This document shows, one piece after another, positions 7,868 through 13,822 of a stretch of 13,822 bases of DNA. Where the stretch lies: assembly GCA_945875135.1 (NCBI GenBank), contig CAMCJO010000017.1, forward strand, positions 1 through 13,822, given 5' to 3'. The notes beneath the pieces are model-generated. The model was not told where the DNA came from and searched no databases. It was given only the letters and a program-made list of their open reading frames with translations. The translations under genes and the position numbers were made by a program. Numbering within the stretch: position 1 is the stretch's first letter; the number at the start of each line of letters is the position of its first letter. The DNA comes from an uncultured Porphyromonas sp. (GTDB lineage Bacteria > Bacteroidota > Bacteroidia > Bacteroidales > Porphyromonadaceae).

Positions 7868-7898
7868 TTTGCCTGCTGGGCTAGAAAGTGTAACTTTG
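7868..7898 (+). promoter_or_regulatory. Promoter of the hsdM operon
   Basis: TTTG at 7868-7871, a spacer of exactly 19 bp, and TAACTTTG at 7891-7898 give a full match to the Bacteroidota primary-sigma consensus. Transcription should start near 7904-7908, about 20 nt before the ATG at 7928. The promoter lies inside the longer reading frame that could begin at GTG 7856. This is the main reason to place the HsdM start at 7928. Confidence 0.75.
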
Positions 7899-7927
7899 TC
7901 TGTACAAGACCGAATCAATATCACTCT

Positions 7928-9475
7928 ATGACTAGTACTAAGCAACGAGACGAGCTACACGCTGCCATCTGGGGCATTGCCAACGAAGTGCGTGGAGCTG
8001 TAGACGGCTGGGACTTCAAGCAGTTTGTCCTAGGCGCACTCTTCTACCGATTCATCAGTGAGCACTTCGCCAGCTATATGGAGGCGGGCGACCCCGATGT
8101 CACTTACGCCACGCTACCCGATGAGGATATTTCGCCCGAAGTCAAGGAGGACGCCGTCAAGACGAAGGGCTACTTCATCTACCCCAGTCAGCTCTTTGTC
8201 AACGTAACCCATGAGGCACACCGCAACCCCGACCTCAATGTGCAGCTACGGCAGATCTTTGATGCGATCGAGGGCTCTGCTGCGGGATACCCCTCAGAGG
8301 CTGACATCAAGGGGCTCTTTGCAGACTTTGACACGACGAGCAACCGCCTAGGTAACTCCGTCGAGGAGAAGAACCGTCGCCTCGCAGCCGTGCTCACTGG
8401 CGTGGCGAGCCTAGACTTTGGCGATACGGAGCAGCACGAGATAGACCTCTTTGGCGATGCCTACGAGTTCCTCATCTCCAATTATGCAGCCAATGCGGGC
8501 AAGTCGGGTGGCGAGTTCTTTACACCACAAAATGTTTCTAAGCTGATCGCCCGCCTCGCCATGCATGGACTAGATCGAGTCAATAAGATCTACGATCCCG
8601 CTTGTGGTTCTGGGTCATTGCTACTGCAGGCTAAGCGACAGTTTGACGCGCATCAGATCGAGGAGGGCTTCTTCGGGCAGGAGATCAACCACACGACCTA
8701 CAACCTAGCGAGGATGAACATGTTCCTCCATGGGATCAACTACGACAAGTTTGACATCAAGCTAGGCGACACGCTCCTCGACCCCAAGCACAACTATGAG
8801 AAGCCCTTTGATGCGATTGTCTCTAATCCGCCTTACTCGGTGAAGTGGGTAGGTGACAAAGACCCCACGCTAATCAATGATGACCGTTTCGCACCGGCAG
8901 GTGTCTTACCGCCCAATAGCAAGGCGGACTTTGCCTTTATCCTCCATGCGTTGCACTACCTCTCGGCACGTGGGCGGGCAGCTATCGTCTCCTTCCCAGG
9001 CATCTTCTACCGTGGGGGACGTGAGCAGAAGATCCGCAAGTACCTTGTCGACAATAACTTTGTGGAGACCATCATAGCGCTCCCGCCCAACCTCTTCTAC
9101 GGTACCAGCATTGCGGTAAACATACTAGTCCTCTCGAAGCACAAGGCAGACGACAAGATTCAGTTTATCGATGCCAGTGGCGAGGAGTTCTATAAGAAAG
9201 AGACAAACAATAACGTCCTCACCGAGGAGCATATCGCCCGCATCGTTCAGATATTTGCCAACAAAGAGCCCGTGGCACACGTTGCCACATCTGTGCCGTA
9301 CGCTGAGATCGTCGAAAACGACTACAACCTCTCCGTGACCAGCTACGTGGAGCCAGAGGATCAGACCGAAGAGATCGACATAGACCTCCTCCAGAGTGAG
9401 ATCGCCGAGACGGTCGCTCGTATCAACCAGCTTCGCAGCGACATCGATGCAATCGTTAAGGAGATCAGTTGCTAA
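7928..9475 (+). CDS. hsdM: Type I restriction-modification methyltransferase subunit HsdM
   Basis: A 515-residue protein starting [16 protein letters not shown]. The N-terminal helical HsdM domain spans about 5-145. The N6-adenine methyltransferase domain follows, with GGEFFTP (194-200), the S-adenosylmethionine loop DPACGSG (223-229) and catalytic NPPY (300-303). A C-terminal helix (about 485-513) probably contacts HsdS. The length is normal for the family. Two HsdM with one HsdS methylate adenine in both strands of a bipartite target, and the complex with HsdR restricts unmethylated DNA. The frame is open upstream to a GTG at 7856, but the promoter -7 box lies inside that stretch and alignment to the family begins after Met 7928. 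It is the first gene of the operon; four 9-bp repeats start immediately after its stop codon. Confidence 0.95.
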   Translation: MTSTKQRDELHAAIWGIANEVRGAVDGWDFKQFVLGALFYRFISEHFASYMEAGDPDVTYATLPDEDISPEVKEDAVKTKGYFIYPSQLFVNVTHEAHRNPDLNVQLRQIFDAIEGSAAGYPSEADIKGLFADFDTTSNRLGNSVEEKNRRLAAVLTGVASLDFGDTEQHEIDLFGDAYEFLISNYAANAGKSGGEFFTPQNVSKLIARLAMHGLDRVNKIYDPACGSGSLLLQAKRQFDAHQIEEGFFGQEINHTTYNLARMNMFLHGINYDKFDIKLGDTLLDPKHNYEKPFDAIVSNPPYSVKWVGDKDPTLINDDRFAPAGVLPPNSKADFAFILHALHYLSARGRAAIVSFPGIFYRGGREQKIRKYLVDNNFVETIIALPPNLFYGTSIAVNILVLSKHKADDKIQFIDASGEEFYKKETNNNVLTEEHIARIVQIFANKEPVAHVATSVPYAEIVENDYNLSVTSYVEPEDQTEEIDIDLLQSEIAETVARINQLRSDIDAIVKEISC

Positions 9476-9516
9476 GCACTAGAGGCACTAGGAGCACTAG
9501 AGGCACTAGGATTACT
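9476..9516 (+). repeat. Nonamer repeat array 1 (hsdM / four-helix-bundle gap)
   Basis: Directly after the hsdM stop comes GCACT followed by four 9-bp units: AGAGGCACT, AGGAGCACT, AGAGGCACT, AGGATTACT. The first three units can also be read as an 18-bp repeat. The same unit family, reverse-complemented, makes up array 2 at 10276-10338. No Shine-Dalgarno sequence or gene is evident in the 61-bp gap, so the repeats form most of the spacer. Confidence 0.9.
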
Positions 9517-9536
9517 ATCATCAGAGACTTACTACT

Positions 9537-10253
9537 ATGAGACAGCAAGAGCCCTCAGACGCTAACGTCTTACGCACACCAGTCAAGGTCGAGGATCTAC
9601 ACTTCTACCACAAGGCTGATGCCATCTACCAGCTCACCTATCTCTTCTGTCAGCGCTTTCTCCCTCCCTATGGAGATCGCACTGTAGATCAGATGGTGCA
9701 GGCGGCACGCTCGGGCAAGCAAAACATTGTCGAGGGGATAGAGGCGGGGCGTACCTCTTCGGAGACAGAGCTGCGCCTCCTCAATGTAGCACGTAGTAGT
9801 CTCCAAGAGCTTAGAGAGGATTATGAGGACTACTTGAAGACGAGAGGCTTAACTCTCTGGACGAAGGATCACACGCGCTACCATGCGATGCTCCAATACT
9901 GTCGTACGCACAATAGCGGTGACGAGTACCTCCCCTATGCCAATCGGTGGGATGCTGAGGCGTATAGCAATGCGCTGCTCACCTTATGTCACATGACCGA
10001 CCGCATGCTCAGTAGTTACTTAGAGCATCTGGAGAAGCGGTTTGTCCACGAGGGTGGTATCAAGGAGCGTATGTATGCCGTACGCACGGGCTACCGACAG
10101 GCTCAAGACCAGCAGTTGGTCAAGCTTCAGAAGGAGCGAGACAGGCTCCAAGCCGAGGTAACTCGCCTCCAAGCCGAGGTGACGGCGGGTCACAAGGAGA
10201 TAGCCCACTTACGATCACAAATAGAGCACCTAGAGCATAGCGATGAGAGATGA
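9537..10253 (+). CDS. Four-helix-bundle suffix-type protein (S23-like) in the RM operon
   Basis: A 238-residue soluble protein with no signal or membrane segment. Residues about 22-165 resemble the four-helix-bundle family related to proteins encoded in 23S rRNA intervening sequences. The recognisable motif is QMVQAARSGKQNIVEG (52-67), followed by SETELRLLNVARSSLQELREDYEDYL (75-100). Residues about 187-234 form a charged coiled coil with a repeated LQAEVTRLQAEVT, suggesting oligomerisation or docking on a partner. Biochemical function is not known to me. Its place between hsdM and hsdS, the 61-bp gap upstream and the immediate junction with the hsdS frame suggest co-expression with the type I enzyme; a role in regulating or assembling it is inference. 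No clear ribosome binding site is present. It is flanked by inverted arrays of one 9-bp repeat. Confidence 0.75.
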   Translation: MRQQEPSDANVLRTPVKVEDLHFYHKADAIYQLTYLFCQRFLPPYGDRTVDQMVQAARSGKQNIVEGIEAGRTSSETELRLLNVARSSLQELREDYEDYLKTRGLTLWTKDHTRYHAMLQYCRTHNSGDEYLPYANRWDAEAYSNALLTLCHMTDRMLSSYLEHLEKRFVHEGGIKERMYAVRTGYRQAQDQQLVKLQKERDRLQAEVTRLQAEVTAGHKEIAHLRSQIEHLEHSDER

Positions 10254-10275
10254 CCAAATAGCCAGCCGAGGTGCT

Positions 10276-10338
10276 AGTGCTGCTAGTAACTCTAGTGCCA
10301 CTAGTAACTCTAGTGCCACTAGTGCCACTAGTGCTACT
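10276..10338 (+). repeat. Nonamer repeat array 2 (upstream of hsdS)
   Basis: Seven consecutive 9-bp units: AGTGCTGCT, AGTAACTCT, AGTGCCACT, AGTAACTCT, AGTGCCACT, AGTGCCACT, AGTGCTACT. Reverse-complemented they read AGTGGCACT, AGAGTTACT, AGCAGCACT and AGTAGCACT, the same family as array 1 (AGAGGCACT, AGGATTACT). The two arrays are thus in opposite orientation around the four-helix-bundle gene. The unit length is a multiple of three, and the array is open in the hsdS frame, where it would encode Ser-Ala-Thr and Ser-Asn-Ser repeats. AGCCGAGGTG at 10264-10273, just before the array, also occurs at 10172-10181 inside the preceding gene. Confidence 0.9.
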
Positions 10339-10356
10339 AGAAAAACAACAAATCAG

Positions 10357-11565
10357 ATGAAGTACATAGACAGACTACTACAAGGAGCCCCCGTCGAGTG
10401 GCGCCCCCTCGGTGAGGTCTTCGAGATGAGAAATGGCTACACTCCCTCAAAGTCTAATCCTGCCTACTGGGAGGGTGGAACAATCCCTTGGTTTCGGATG
10501 GAAGACTTGAGGACGAGTGGTCGCATACTAGAGGACTCTATACAGCATATCACCCCAGCGGCAGTCAAAGGCAAGGGGCTCTTCAAGGCAGGCTCTATCC
10601 TTATGGCTACAACAGCTACAATAGGAGAGCATGCTCTCCTAATTGCTGATTCGCTAGCGAATCAGCAATTCACGAATTTTGCAATTCGTGAATCGCTCAT
10701 GGGCGTGACCACGCCCATGTTTGCTTACTATTACTTCTTTCTTATCTGCGAGTGGTGCAAACGTAATGTCTATGAGAGTAGCTTCCCTTCAGTCGATATG
10801 AAAAGACTTCGAGAAGTCCGTTTCCCTATCCCGCCAGTGGTGGTGCAGGAGGAGGTGGTGCGGGTACTGGACAAGTTTACAGCGCTGGAAGCGGAGCTGG
10901 ACTGCCGCAAGCGGCAGTATGGGTACTACCGTGATGCGCTGCTCACGTTCGACCTCTCGCCCAGCGACGGGCTGTGCCACAGCCCGCTCTTCCCCGCCCC
11001 CTTTACCGTCGAGTGGCTCCCCCTCGGTGAGGTCGGTGAGTACTCACAATCTAAAGTAAAGAATTCGGAGCTATCCGAAGACTCTTTTATTGGGGTAGAC
11101 AACTTACTCCCAGATAGAAAGGGAAAGACCTCCTCAAGCTATGTCCCAACGAAAGGCCTATCTACAAGGTATCAAGTTGATGATGTTTTAATTGGTAACA
11201 TACGTCCCTACCTAAAGAAGATTTACTTGGCAGACAACAACGGAGGAGCAAGTGGCGATGTCCTAGTAGTCCACGTTACAAGTGATACTATCTCTCCGAA
11301 GTACCTTTATCAAGTACTAGCTGACGATAAATTCTTCTCCTACAATATGAGATATGCCAAAGGAGCCAAGATGCCTCGAGGTAGTAAGGACAAGATTATG
11401 TCTTATCCCATCCCCATCCCGCCACTGGAGGTGCAGGAGCGCATTGTGGAGATACTCGATAAGTTTGACACGCTGGTGAACTCGATTAGCGAGGGGCTGC
11501 CTCGTGAGATAGAGCTGCGACGCAAGCAGTACGAGTACTACCGCGATGCACTCCTCTCTTTCTAA
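10357..11565 (+). CDS. hsdS: Type I restriction-modification specificity subunit HsdS
   Basis: A 402-residue protein starting MKYIDRLLQG. It has two target-recognition domains: TRD1 (about 13-155) starts VEWRPLGEV and TRD2 (about 218-350) starts VEWLPLGEV. Each is followed by a helical conserved region (about 160-200 and 355-402) ending in YYRDALL. Each TRD reads one half of the bipartite DNA target; the helices set the spacing and bind HsdM. The frame is open back to an ATG at 10243 that overlaps the previous gene by 11 nt. That version adds 38 residues rich in Ser, Ala, Thr and Asn encoded by repeat array 2. I prefer 10357 because the conserved domain begins there, but the longer start cannot be excluded. 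TRD1 and TRD2 look more A+T-rich than the rest of the operon, as expected for exchanged recognition modules. Several perfect palindromes lie inside the gene. Confidence 0.93.
   Translation: MKYIDRLLQGAPVEWRPLGEVFEMRNGYTPSKSNPAYWEGGTIPWFRMEDLRTSGRILEDSIQHITPAAVKGKGLFKAGSILMATTATIGEHALLIADSLANQQFTNFAIRESLMGVTTPMFAYYYFFLICEWCKRNVYESSFPSVDMKRLREVRFPIPPVVVQEEVVRVLDKFTALEAELDCRKRQYGYYRDALLTFDLSPSDGLCHSPLFPAPFTVEWLPLGEVGEYSQSKVKNSELSEDSFIGVDNLLPDRKGKTSSSYVPTKGLSTRYQVDDVLIGNIRPYLKKIYLADNNGGASGDVLVVHVTSDTISPKYLYQVLADDKFFSYNMRYAKGAKMPRGSKDKIMSYPIPIPPLEVQERIVEILDKFDTLVNSISEGLPREIELRRKQYEYYRDALLSF
10391..10419 (+). repeat. hsdS internal direct repeat, copy 1
   Basis: These 29 bp encode VEWRPLGEV at the start of TRD1. 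They recur at 11006-11034 with one mismatch (G to T at the tenth base after GTC), encoding VEWLPLGEV at the start of TRD2. The copies are 615 bp apart, exactly 205 codons, so recombination between them would remove or duplicate one TRD plus conserved region in frame. Confidence 0.85.
10622..10719 (+). repeat. Four consecutive palindromes in hsdS TRD1
   Basis: Four inverted repeats follow one another without gaps longer than 4 nt. The first is a 20-bp perfect palindrome at 10622-10641 (half-site TAGGAGAGCA). The second is a 30-bp perfect palindrome at 10641-10670 (half-site AATTGCTGATTCGCT). The third has an 11-bp stem, ATTCACGAATT with AATTCGTGAAT, around a 4-nt loop at 10668-10693. The fourth has a 10-bp stem, CATGGGCGTG with CACGCCCATG, around a 2-nt loop at 10698-10719. 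They encode HsdS residues about 89-121 without breaking the frame. Confidence 0.95.
10901..10918 (+). repeat. Perfect hairpin in hsdS central conserved region
   Basis: ACTGCCGC at 10901-10908 and GCGGCAGT at 10911-10918 form an 8-bp stem with only AA between them. It lies in the codons for the RKRQY segment of the first conserved helix region. The equivalent place in the second half of the gene (around 11521) does not keep this symmetry. Confidence 0.85.
10968..10986 (+). repeat. Perfect 9-bp inverted repeat at the centre of hsdS
   Basis: CGGGCTGTG at 10968-10976 and CACAGCCCG at 10978-10986 are exact inverted copies around a single C. They lie in the codons between the first conserved region and TRD2, a linker that tolerates variation. 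It is one of several palindromes concentrated in this gene. Confidence 0.85.
11006..11034 (+). repeat. hsdS internal direct repeat, copy 2
   Basis: This is the second copy of the 29-bp sequence at 10391-10419, with one mismatch. It marks the start of TRD2 and keeps the reading frame relative to copy 1. The conserved helices downstream of each TRD are also related at the DNA level but more diverged. Confidence 0.85.
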
Positions 11566-11591
11566 CCACTAACTTCTAACCTCTAAAACCC

Positions 11592-13822
11592 ATGTCACAG
11601 TACAAGACGATAGCACAGTTGCCGAACTACATTGTCCTAGAGGACTACACCAAGTACGCTGCCCTTGCGGAGCCACCCGCAGGCTATCAGTCCGAGGCGG
11701 AGCTGGAGCAAGAGTTGATCAAGGACTTAAAGGGGCTGGGCTACCAGTACCGCCCAGACATACGCACGCCCGCAACGCTTCTAGCCAACCTACGGGAGCA
11801 GCTGGAGCGACTCAATGAGGTGACCTTTACCGATGAGGAGTGGCAGCGCCTTCTCAGAGAGTACCTAGACAACCCTGGTGAGGGCATCATAGATCGTACG
11901 CGCAAGGTGCAGCGCAAGTCTGAGTGGGACTTTGTCTTTGACGATGGTCGTATGCAAAACATACGGATCGTGGACAAGAAGCTCATCTCACGCAATCAGG
12001 TGCAGGTGATCAATCAGTTTGAGCAGACGGGCAGCGAGGCAAACCGCTACGATGTGACGATCCTTGTCAATGGCCTGCCGATGGTGCAGGTAGAGCTGAA
12101 GCGGCGTGGCGTGGCGATACGTGAGGCGTTTAATCAAGTGCATCGGTATAGTAAGGAGAGCTTCAACAGTGAGAACTCGCTCTACAAGTATCTGCAGATC
12201 TTCGTCATCTCCAACGGCACCGACACCCGCTACTTTGCCAATACGCTGACACGCGATAAGAACAGCTTTGACTTTACGATCAACTGGGCACTGGCAAACA
12301 ACAAGCCGATCCGCGACTTGAAGGACTTTACAGCGACCTTCTTCCAGCGCAATACGCTCCTCGAGGTACTCCTGCACTACTCGGTCCTAGACGAGAGCAA
12401 TACGCTCCTGATCATGCGCCCCTATCAGATCGCCGCCACCGAGCGACTCCTCTGGAAGATACGTAGCTCTTACCAGGCTAAGCTCTGGAGCAAGCCCGAG
12501 GGCGGAGGCTACATCTGGCATACGACCGGCTCGGGTAAGACGCTCACGAGCTTTAAGGCGGCACAGCTGGCGACGCAGATTGACTTCATTGACAAGGTCT
12601 TCTTCGTGGTAGACCGCAAGGATCTGGACTACCAGACGATGAAGGAGTACAAGCGCTTTGACGAGGAGAGTGTGACTGGCTCCAAGAGTACGGCGGGACT
12701 GAAGAAAAACATCGAGACGACGAAGGGCAAGATCATCGTCACGACGATCCAAAAGCTCAACAACCTGATCAAGAGTGAGAGCAGTCTAGCGGTCTACAAT
12801 GAGCAGGTGGTCTTTATCTTTGACGAGTGTCACCGGTCGCAGTTTGGCGAGGCGCAGCGTAACATACGACGTAAGTTCAAGCGGTACTACCAGTTTGGCT
12901 TCACCGGTACGCCCATCTTCCCTGAGAATGCGCTGGGTGCCGATACGACGGCAAGCGTCTTCGGGCAGCAGCTACACGCTTATGTGATCACCGATGCGAT
13001 ACGTGATGAGAAGGTGCTGAAGTTTAAGGTAGACTACAACACGGTACTCCCACAGGCCCAAGCTGTGGAGCAGGAGCAAGATGAGGAGAAGCTACAGAGT
13101 GCAGAGAGCAAGGCACTCTTGCTACACCCGGAGCGCATCCGTGAGGTGTCTCGTCATATCCTCAAGGTCTATCGAGACAAGACGCACCGCACACTGGGGG
13201 ATAGTATGGGCTTCAACGCTATGCTCGCCGTGAGCAGTGTAGAGGCTGCGAAGCTATACTATCAGGAGCTGACGCAGCTACAGGTTGGTGCGCCCCGTCC
13301 GCTACGGATCGCTACGATCTTTTCCTACGCCCCCAATGAGGAGCAGCGTGCTATCGGTGAGATCATGGATGAGGGCTTTGAGCCGTCGGCACTGGACTAC
13401 AGTGCTAAGGAGTTTCTATCGCAGGTGATCGAGGAGTACAACGCTGCTTTTAAGGTCAACTTTGGGGTGGATAGCGATGGCTTCCAAAACTACTATCAGG
13501 ACCTCTCGAAGCGTATGAAGGAGCGTGAGGTGGATCTGCTGATTGTGGTGGGGATGTTTCTCACGGGCTTTGATGCACCCCGTATGAATACGCTCTTTGT
13601 GGACAAGAACCTGCGCTACCATGGACTGCTGCAGGCGTTCTCCCGTACGAATCGTATCTACGATGCTACGAAGACGCTGGGCAATATCGTCTGCTTTAGA
13701 GATCTGGAGCCAGCGACGATCGAGGCCTTGAGACTCTTTGGAGATGAGAAGTCGCCCTATGAGATTCTAGAGCGGAGCTACAAGGAGTATCTGGAGGGCT
13801 TTACGGATGAGCAGACTCATCA
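11592..13822 (+). CDS. hsdR: Type I restriction enzyme subunit HsdR (3' end outside window)
   Basis: An open frame from ATG 11592 runs to the window edge, giving 743 codons; full-length HsdR is usually about 1000 residues, so the C-terminal helical part that contacts HsdM is missing. The N-terminal PD-(D/E)xK nuclease core has Asp154 and Glu168-Leu-Lys170 (VELKRRG). The superfamily 2 motor follows: Walker A TGSGKT (312-317), DECH (411-414), TGTP (438-441) and a motif VI-like QAFSRTNR late in the readable part. HsdR translocates DNA with ATP and cuts it when the HsdM/HsdS complex meets an unmethylated target. It starts 26 bp after the hsdS stop, across a short pyrimidine-rich spacer with repeated CTAAC, and has no evident Shine-Dalgarno sequence. 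No frameshift or stop is seen in the portion present. Confidence 0.95.
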   Translation, partial: MSQYKTIAQLPNYIVLEDYTKYAALAEPPAGYQSEAELEQELIKDLKGLGYQYRPDIRTPATLLANLREQLERLNEVTFTDEEWQRLLREYLDNPGEGIIDRTRKVQRKSEWDFVFDDGRMQNIRIVDKKLISRNQVQVINQFEQTGSEANRYDVTILVNGLPMVQVELKRRGVAIREAFNQVHRYSKESFNSENSLYKYLQIFVISNGTDTRYFANTLTRDKNSFDFTINWALANNKPIRDLKDFTATFFQRNTLLEVLLHYSVLDESNTLLIMRPYQIAATERLLWKIRSSYQAKLWSKPEGGGYIWHTTGSGKTLTSFKAAQLATQIDFIDKVFFVVDRKDLDYQTMKEYKRFDEESVTGSKSTAGLKKNIETTKGKIIVTTIQKLNNLIKSESSLAVYNEQVVFIFDECHRSQFGEAQRNIRRKFKRYYQFGFTGTPIFPENALGADTTASVFGQQLHAYVITDAIRDEKVLKFKVDYNTVLPQAQAVEQEQDEEKLQSAESKALLLHPERIREVSRHILKVYRDKTHRTLGDSMGFNAMLAVSSVEAAKLYYQELTQLQVGAPRPLRIATIFSYAPNEEQRAIGEIMDEGFEPSALDYSAKEFLSQVIEEYNAAFKVNFGVDSDGFQNYYQDLSKRMKEREVDLLIVVGMFLTGFDAPRMNTLFVDKNLRYHGLLQAFSRTNRIYDATKTLGNIVCFRDLEPATIEALRLFGDEKSPYEILERSYKEYLEGFTDEQTH

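Larger units (their letters stand above)
7557..7927. other. Divergent intergenic region between DUF349 gene and hsdM
   Basis: This 371-bp stretch holds no convincing gene; the short open frames in it are unsupported. It carries a minus-strand -7 box (7664-7671) for the DUF349 gene and a full plus-strand promoter (7868-7898) for hsdM. Between them are two short direct repeats: AACTTTCCA at 7713-7721 and 7724-7732 (11 bp apart), and CGTGTAGACG / CGCGTAGACG at 7821-7830 and 7837-7846 (16 bp apart). The latter sits about 20 bp upstream of the hsdM -33 element and is a possible operator. Confidence 0.6.

Noticed and set aside
9537..10253. 23S rRNA intervening sequence
   Set aside because: The protein family is related to those found in rRNA intervening sequences, but no rRNA sequence flanks it; it lies in a restriction operon.
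9476..10338. CRISPR array
   Set aside because: The repeats are 9 bp with no unique spacers and no cas genes nearby; they are simple tandem repeats.
11741..12752. Minus-strand open frames opposite hsdR
   Set aside because: They lie antisense to a continuous frame with full HsdR motifs; they are typical shadows in GC-richer coding DNA.
7928..13822. Mobile element or prophage carrying the restriction operon
   Set aside because: No integrase, transposase, terminal repeats or tRNA-linked att site is seen next to it in the window; transfer is possible but not shown.

Overview
The window looks like a chromosomal segment from a Bacteroidota bacterium, probably the genus Porphyromonas (asaccharolytica/uenonis-like, going by the roughly 50-55% GC and the gene families). 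This is inferred from gene content and promoter style; no database was consulted. Three promoters fit the Bacteroidota primary-sigma pattern (TTTG/TTG, about 19 bp, TAnnTTTG), and Shine-Dalgarno sequences are weak or absent in front of most genes. The families present (BatE-type TPR/SH3 protein, helix-hairpin-helix protein, LolD-like ATPase, TcdA, MltG, multi-repeat DUF349 protein, four-helix-bundle suffix protein) are typical of the phylum.

Layout. Bases 1-240 hold a promoter and a tRNA-Arg(UCU). Next on the plus strand come a BatE-like membrane TPR protein (471-1310) and a PAP2 phosphatase (1383-2087). They converge, with only 5 bp between stop codons, on a tightly packed minus-strand operon read mltG - tcdA - lolD-like - helix-hairpin-helix protein (5404 down to 2093). 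A strong 12-bp inverted repeat (5448-5508) separates this operon from an upstream minus-strand DUF349 gene (7556-5547). A 371-bp divergent regulatory region (7557-7927) follows, with a good -7 element facing each way. From it runs a plus-strand type I restriction-modification operon that continues to the window edge: hsdM - four-helix-bundle suffix gene - hsdS - hsdR (3' end missing).

How it works together. The left two thirds is housekeeping: tRNA, envelope lipid phosphatase, peptidoglycan terminase, tRNA t6A cyclisation and a lipoprotein-release-type ATPase. The right third is accessory: HsdM and HsdS would form the methyltransferase, and HsdR adds the nuclease and translocase. An extra coiled-coil four-helix-bundle protein sits between hsdM and hsdS.

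The most unusual signals are in this accessory part. (1) Four back-to-back perfect or near-perfect palindromes lie inside the first target-recognition domain of hsdS (10622-10719), with further perfect hairpins in the central conserved region. (2) Two arrays of the same degenerate 9-bp repeat, in opposite orientation, flank the four-helix-bundle gene (9476-9516 and 10276-10338). (3) The second array may be translated in frame as a Ser-Ala-Thr-rich N-terminal extension of HsdS. Together these suggest a locus shaped by recombination or slippage, but no recombinase is visible in the window.
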